Positions 60,873-64,000 of a stretch of 64,000 nucleotides of DNA are shown here, in pieces. The stretch is from Desmodesmus armatus. Taxonomy: Eukaryota; Chlorophyta; Chlorophyceae; Sphaeropleales; Scenedesmaceae. Made by a program: the position numbers and the translations under genes. Every line of letters begins with the position of its first letter. The first letter of the stretch is position 1. The stretch lies in the NCBI GenBank assembly GCA_007449985.2, contig VIIQ02000024.1, positions 62,001 to 126,000 of the forward strand, given 5' to 3'. The notes below the pieces were generated by a model that saw nothing but the letters and a program-made list of their open reading frames with translations, was not told where the DNA came from and did not search any database.

Positions 60873-63067
60873 TCACCCACCGTCACCGTCAGATGCTGCC
60901 CGCGCAAAGAATGACTGCAGCTTTGCCTGCTTGGGTCCCTTCACTGCTGCTGCGTCCGCATTGCTGCCGGCCTTGCGTTTCCCAGCTGCTGCCTGCCGCC
61001 CAAAGCTCTTGCCACTGCCAGCACCACCCCGACCACTGCCGCGTCGCTGCTGCTGCTGCTGCTGCTGTACTTGAGGCTGCTGCTTTCCCTGCTGGTCCTG
61101 CTGGTCCTGCTGGCCTTGCTGCGACAATTGCAGCGATGGTTGCTGCTGCTGTTGGTCTGCTTGTTGGGGTCCCTGCTGCCTCATATCACCAAGCAGCGGG
61201 TCACACGCATCACCAGCAGCTGCAGCAGCAGCTGCTGAAGGGGGCATACTTGCCGATGCTGCCATGTCTGCAGCACCCTGCCCACCCGGCTGCTGTGATG
61301 CATCTGTGGCATCACCAGCTACGCCAGCTGCCGGCGCTGTGTCAGCAGCGGCAGTTGATGCTACGGCTGCAGCTTCAGGAGCAGCAGCAGGAGCAGCAGC
61401 AGCAGGAGCTGTGCTGCCTGCTGCACCTTGGTATGCTTTAAGGTCTTCAGCTCCTGCTCCTTCTGCTGCTGCTGCTGCACTGCCAGCCTGCAAGGATAAA
61501 CTGCAGGGCATAAGGCCTTCAGCTCCTGCTCCTTCTGCTGCTGCTGCTGCTGCTGCTGCTGGTGATGCTGCTGCTGCTGTAGCTGTTTGCCCTGCTGCTT
61601 TGACGGCCTGTGGTTTTGAACAGTCGGCACCAGTTGCTGCAGCTGCTGCTGCGGCCGCCTGTGACGCAGCACTAGCTGCCGTTGGTGTCACTGCCCCTTT
61701 TGCCTGCTTTCCTGCTGGCTTCTGCTTCCCTGCTGCCTTGAACATGGCTGCTATGCTGCGCTGGGAGGGGTCCTGGAATCGCCTTACCAAGGCCTGCCAC
61801 ACGGCACACTCGGGCGGCCGGTGCTGCTGCTGCTGCTGCTGGCCGTCTGCCTGTTCGGCTGCAGCCTTTCCGTCTGCTGCTGCTGCTGCTGCTGCTGCTG
61901 CGTAGGGCGCTGGCAAGTTGAGTTCCAGCAGTAGGGGTGCGTGGTCACTCCACTTTGGTGGCAGGTCTAACAGCACCTCACTGGTTGACACCTTGTCAAG
62001 CAAACCGCTGCTGACCAGGGCATAGTCGATGCGCAAACCCTGCATGGAAGTAGAGGTGAGGGTGCATTATATTGGCGGAGGTGTGTTGGCAGGAGGTGGG
62101 TGCTTTGAGCATGGGTTGAGTCAAGGTAGTGAGGCACTGACAGGCGCCGCAAGGACAGCAAGCAAGGTGCCGCACCCGCGCACCCCCCCCCCTCCCTATT
62201 GTCACACAGCAGCATTCCAGCGCACCCTCAGGCACCCTGCACACCCACCACATTGAATGCGCGTGCAGACGTCTTCTCATTCCAGACGGTGTACACATTA
62301 TCCGTCTTTGGGTGCATCATCCTCCACGTGTCCCTGCAGTTGCTGCCCTCAGGTCCTGTGAGGGCCTGTAGGGCCTGCAGCTCTGAGGGGTGGTACATGG
62401 TGGACCAGGAGAGGGCCTCGTGCACGTCTCGCTGCTCTGCGGCAATGTTGAAGTCACCCACAAGCACAACCTGCATGGCACATCAGGAGAATCACAGTGG
62501 TGGTGGTTGTGGGTGTGTGGGTGGTACATGGTGGCCCAGGAGAGGGCATCGTACACGCTGCCCTGCGGCGATAATGAAGTCACCCGCAAGGACAACCTGC
62601 ATGGCACGTGGTGAGGGTGGTGGGGGGGGGGGGGGCTGCCAGATAATCATGCAATTGGAGGTTGGTAGTACTGTTACCGTTAGTAGCGTTGGCATCTGAA
62701 TCTGGTGAGTGGGCACCGTGTCCAGGATTGAACACAGTGTGATGGTGTCCCAACAATGAACTTTGGGCAAGCTTCACTGGCCTCTTCGCCCTCATTGCAG
62801 CTGCCCCTACTGCTGCCCGCTACTGATGCCGCTACTGCTGCCGCTGCTGCTGCTGGTGGTGCTGCTGCCGCTGCTGGTGCTACTGCCACCCACCTGCCTG
62901 CCTGCCCCCAGCAGGTCGTCCACTTTTTCCTTCAATGCTGTCAGGAATGACAGCTTGGCTGGCAGGCGGGCACGCGCAGGACGGTCACCGGCATTGGGGA
63001 CGTACAGGTTGAACAGGACGAACGCGCCGTGGTCTGTCACAACAGCTCTGGCGCAGGAAGGGCGACG

Positions 63068-63125
<58 letters not shown>

Positions 63126-63836
63126 TGGCAGCATAAGCAGTAAGCCTGGCCTCAAAAAATATGCAGCAATACTCAGCACTTTGCACCAACAGCACCAACT
63201 GCTAGTTGGGCAGCTCAAGGGCTTTCCAAGCCACTACTGCCCGCTGTGGTTTGCTGGGCTCCCCCAAAACACCCCAAGCCTGGTCGGAGGGCAGCATGCA
63301 CGGTGAACTGCATGGCACTAGTTCAAACACGATGTAGGATGATGTGGGTCCTGCTGTCTCACCTGCCCTCCTTGTCACAGCCTTCACAGCTGAACGGGTC
63401 TGCTTCTGCTGTGCTTGCAGCCCATCCCTCACGCACCCAGGTGGTCACACCTGCAACAAACCACGGCTTTCAGCAGGCTTCCAGTAAAACTACTGGTCTC
63501 GCTCAAAGGCTGACACACCATACATGTGCAGCCTTTTTCGAGCAAGCAGCTCCACCTGACAGTAGAAATAGGAACAGATCCAGATGCGTTCAGCCATTTC
63601 TGAAGCCATCACCACTAGGAAGCCCAACCTCACACATGCACATGCCCTGTTACTGCTGGAATCCCTCGGTTCCAAACACTGCATAACTACATGACACAAT
63701 TGCTGCAGCAGCACAAGCCAGCACAGCGACACCCACCACTGTATCCTGTCTTGTTGTGTGAGCAGGCCCAATATGACTGGTAGCCCTCAACTATGACCAA
63801 CTCCTTGGTGAGCTTGCTTTCAGGCAACTTCACCTC
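60873..63836 (-). CDS. APE2: AP endonuclease, APE2/exonuclease III type, with PCNA-binding motifs; 5' end outside window
   Basis: A base-excision-repair enzyme cutting at abasic sites. Exons in transcript order: 63737-63836, 63363-63450, 62894-63047, 62252-62470 and 60873-62039, 575 residues visible. Motifs: EVKLPESKLTKELV (Mg-binding Glu of the QETK-like site), GYQSYWACSHNKTGYSG, VTTWVRE, GRAVVTDHGAFVLFNLYVPN, VVLVGDFNIAAEQRDVHEAL (catalytic GDxN), RDTWR-MHP, and GLRIDYALVSSGLL with PPKWSDHAPLLLEL (the final SDH). A 300-residue Ala/Gln-rich tail follows. It holds QRSIAAMF (61740-61763) and, at the very end, QAKLQSFF (60906-60929), which fits the PIP-box Qxx(I/L/M)xx(F)(F). No GRF zinc finger is seen. 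The first coding exons and start lie beyond 64000. A nuclear, PCNA-linked role is inferred. Confidence 0.88.
62521..62606 (-). pseudogene. Partial copy of an APE2-like exon start
   Basis: The acceptor and first 25 codons of the GDFN exon are repeated, degenerate, just 5' of the intact exon (compare 62391-62482). It reads roughly VVLAGDFIIAAGQR and has lost the catalytic Asn (GDFN to GDFI). Confidence 0.8.
63069..63122. repeat. (CAG)n repeat, about 18 units, in an APE2-like intron
   Basis: An uninterrupted triplet tract; the transcript reads CUG. It lies in the intron between exons 63363-63450 and 62894-63047, close to the 3' splice site. Confidence 0.95.
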
Positions 63837-64000
63837 CTGCGGAGCACAGCACAGCACAGCATAGGCCAGCACAGCACGACACAGCACACAGCAACGCATT
63901 TCGGCAATGCCAGATCTGGCTGCTCCTAGAGCACTCTGGATCACCAGCACAGCACAGCAAAGTTGAGATGTGCTGCACAGCTGGCTGCAGTTGTAGGCAG
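63837..64000 (-). other. Intron of the APE2-like gene
   Basis: CAGCA-rich sequence upstream of the first visible exon, running off the window. No exon was seen in it. Confidence 0.5.

Overview
The window is nuclear DNA of a green alga. Genes carry many short GT-AG introns, exons are rich in CAG/CTG and GC, and poly-Gln, poly-Ala and poly-Ser tracts are common. The gene set is plant-like: an FLP-type MYB, Elongator subunit 5, sphinganine C4-hydroxylase, beta-amylase and a plastid-type TPR protein. Telomere-type TTTAGGG motifs and this composition would suit a chlorophycean such as Scenedesmaceae/Sphaeropleales; that lineage call is a guess.

Plus strand, 0-31 kb: end of the DNMT2 tRNA methyltransferase; an FLP/MYB88-like R2R3-MYB; sphinganine C4-hydroxylase; an NSE2/MMS21 SUMO ligase of the SMC5/6 complex; ELP5; a papain-family protein with Ser at the catalytic Cys position and a collagen-like linker; an F-box/LRR gene; and a BAM9-like beta-amylase. 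One minus-strand TPR/membrane gene lies at 21.3-23.4 kb. The stretch 30.4-35.3 kb has no recognisable CDS but keeps the G/T-rich strand bias of plus-strand transcripts.

Minus strand, 35.7-47.9 kb: a DPB3/CHRAC15/NF-YC-like histone-fold protein, a membrane-anchored O-methyltransferase with partial exon copies around it, and a Gln/Ala-rich protein of unknown function. The last is divergent with a plus-strand NMN adenylyltransferase. A plus-strand glutathione S-transferase-like gene follows (51.5-54.9 kb).

Minus strand, 56-64 kb: a decayed copy of the 3' end of an APE2-like AP endonuclease gene, a small secreted His/Gly/Trp-rich repeat protein (the most novel-looking gene), and the APE2-like gene itself, whose 5' end lies beyond the window.

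The genes do not form one pathway. Several concern genome maintenance and RNA modification (NSE2, APE2, DPB3-like, DNMT2, ELP5), probably by chance of location. Two features cut across genes. At least eleven places need one extra base to keep a CDS in frame, mostly in short G/C runs and always with the same sign, which points to assembly contraction. Several introns also hold partial copies of the start of the next exon. Three tiny (26-42 bp) inverted-repeat elements with 8-9 bp target duplications show hAT-like transposition.
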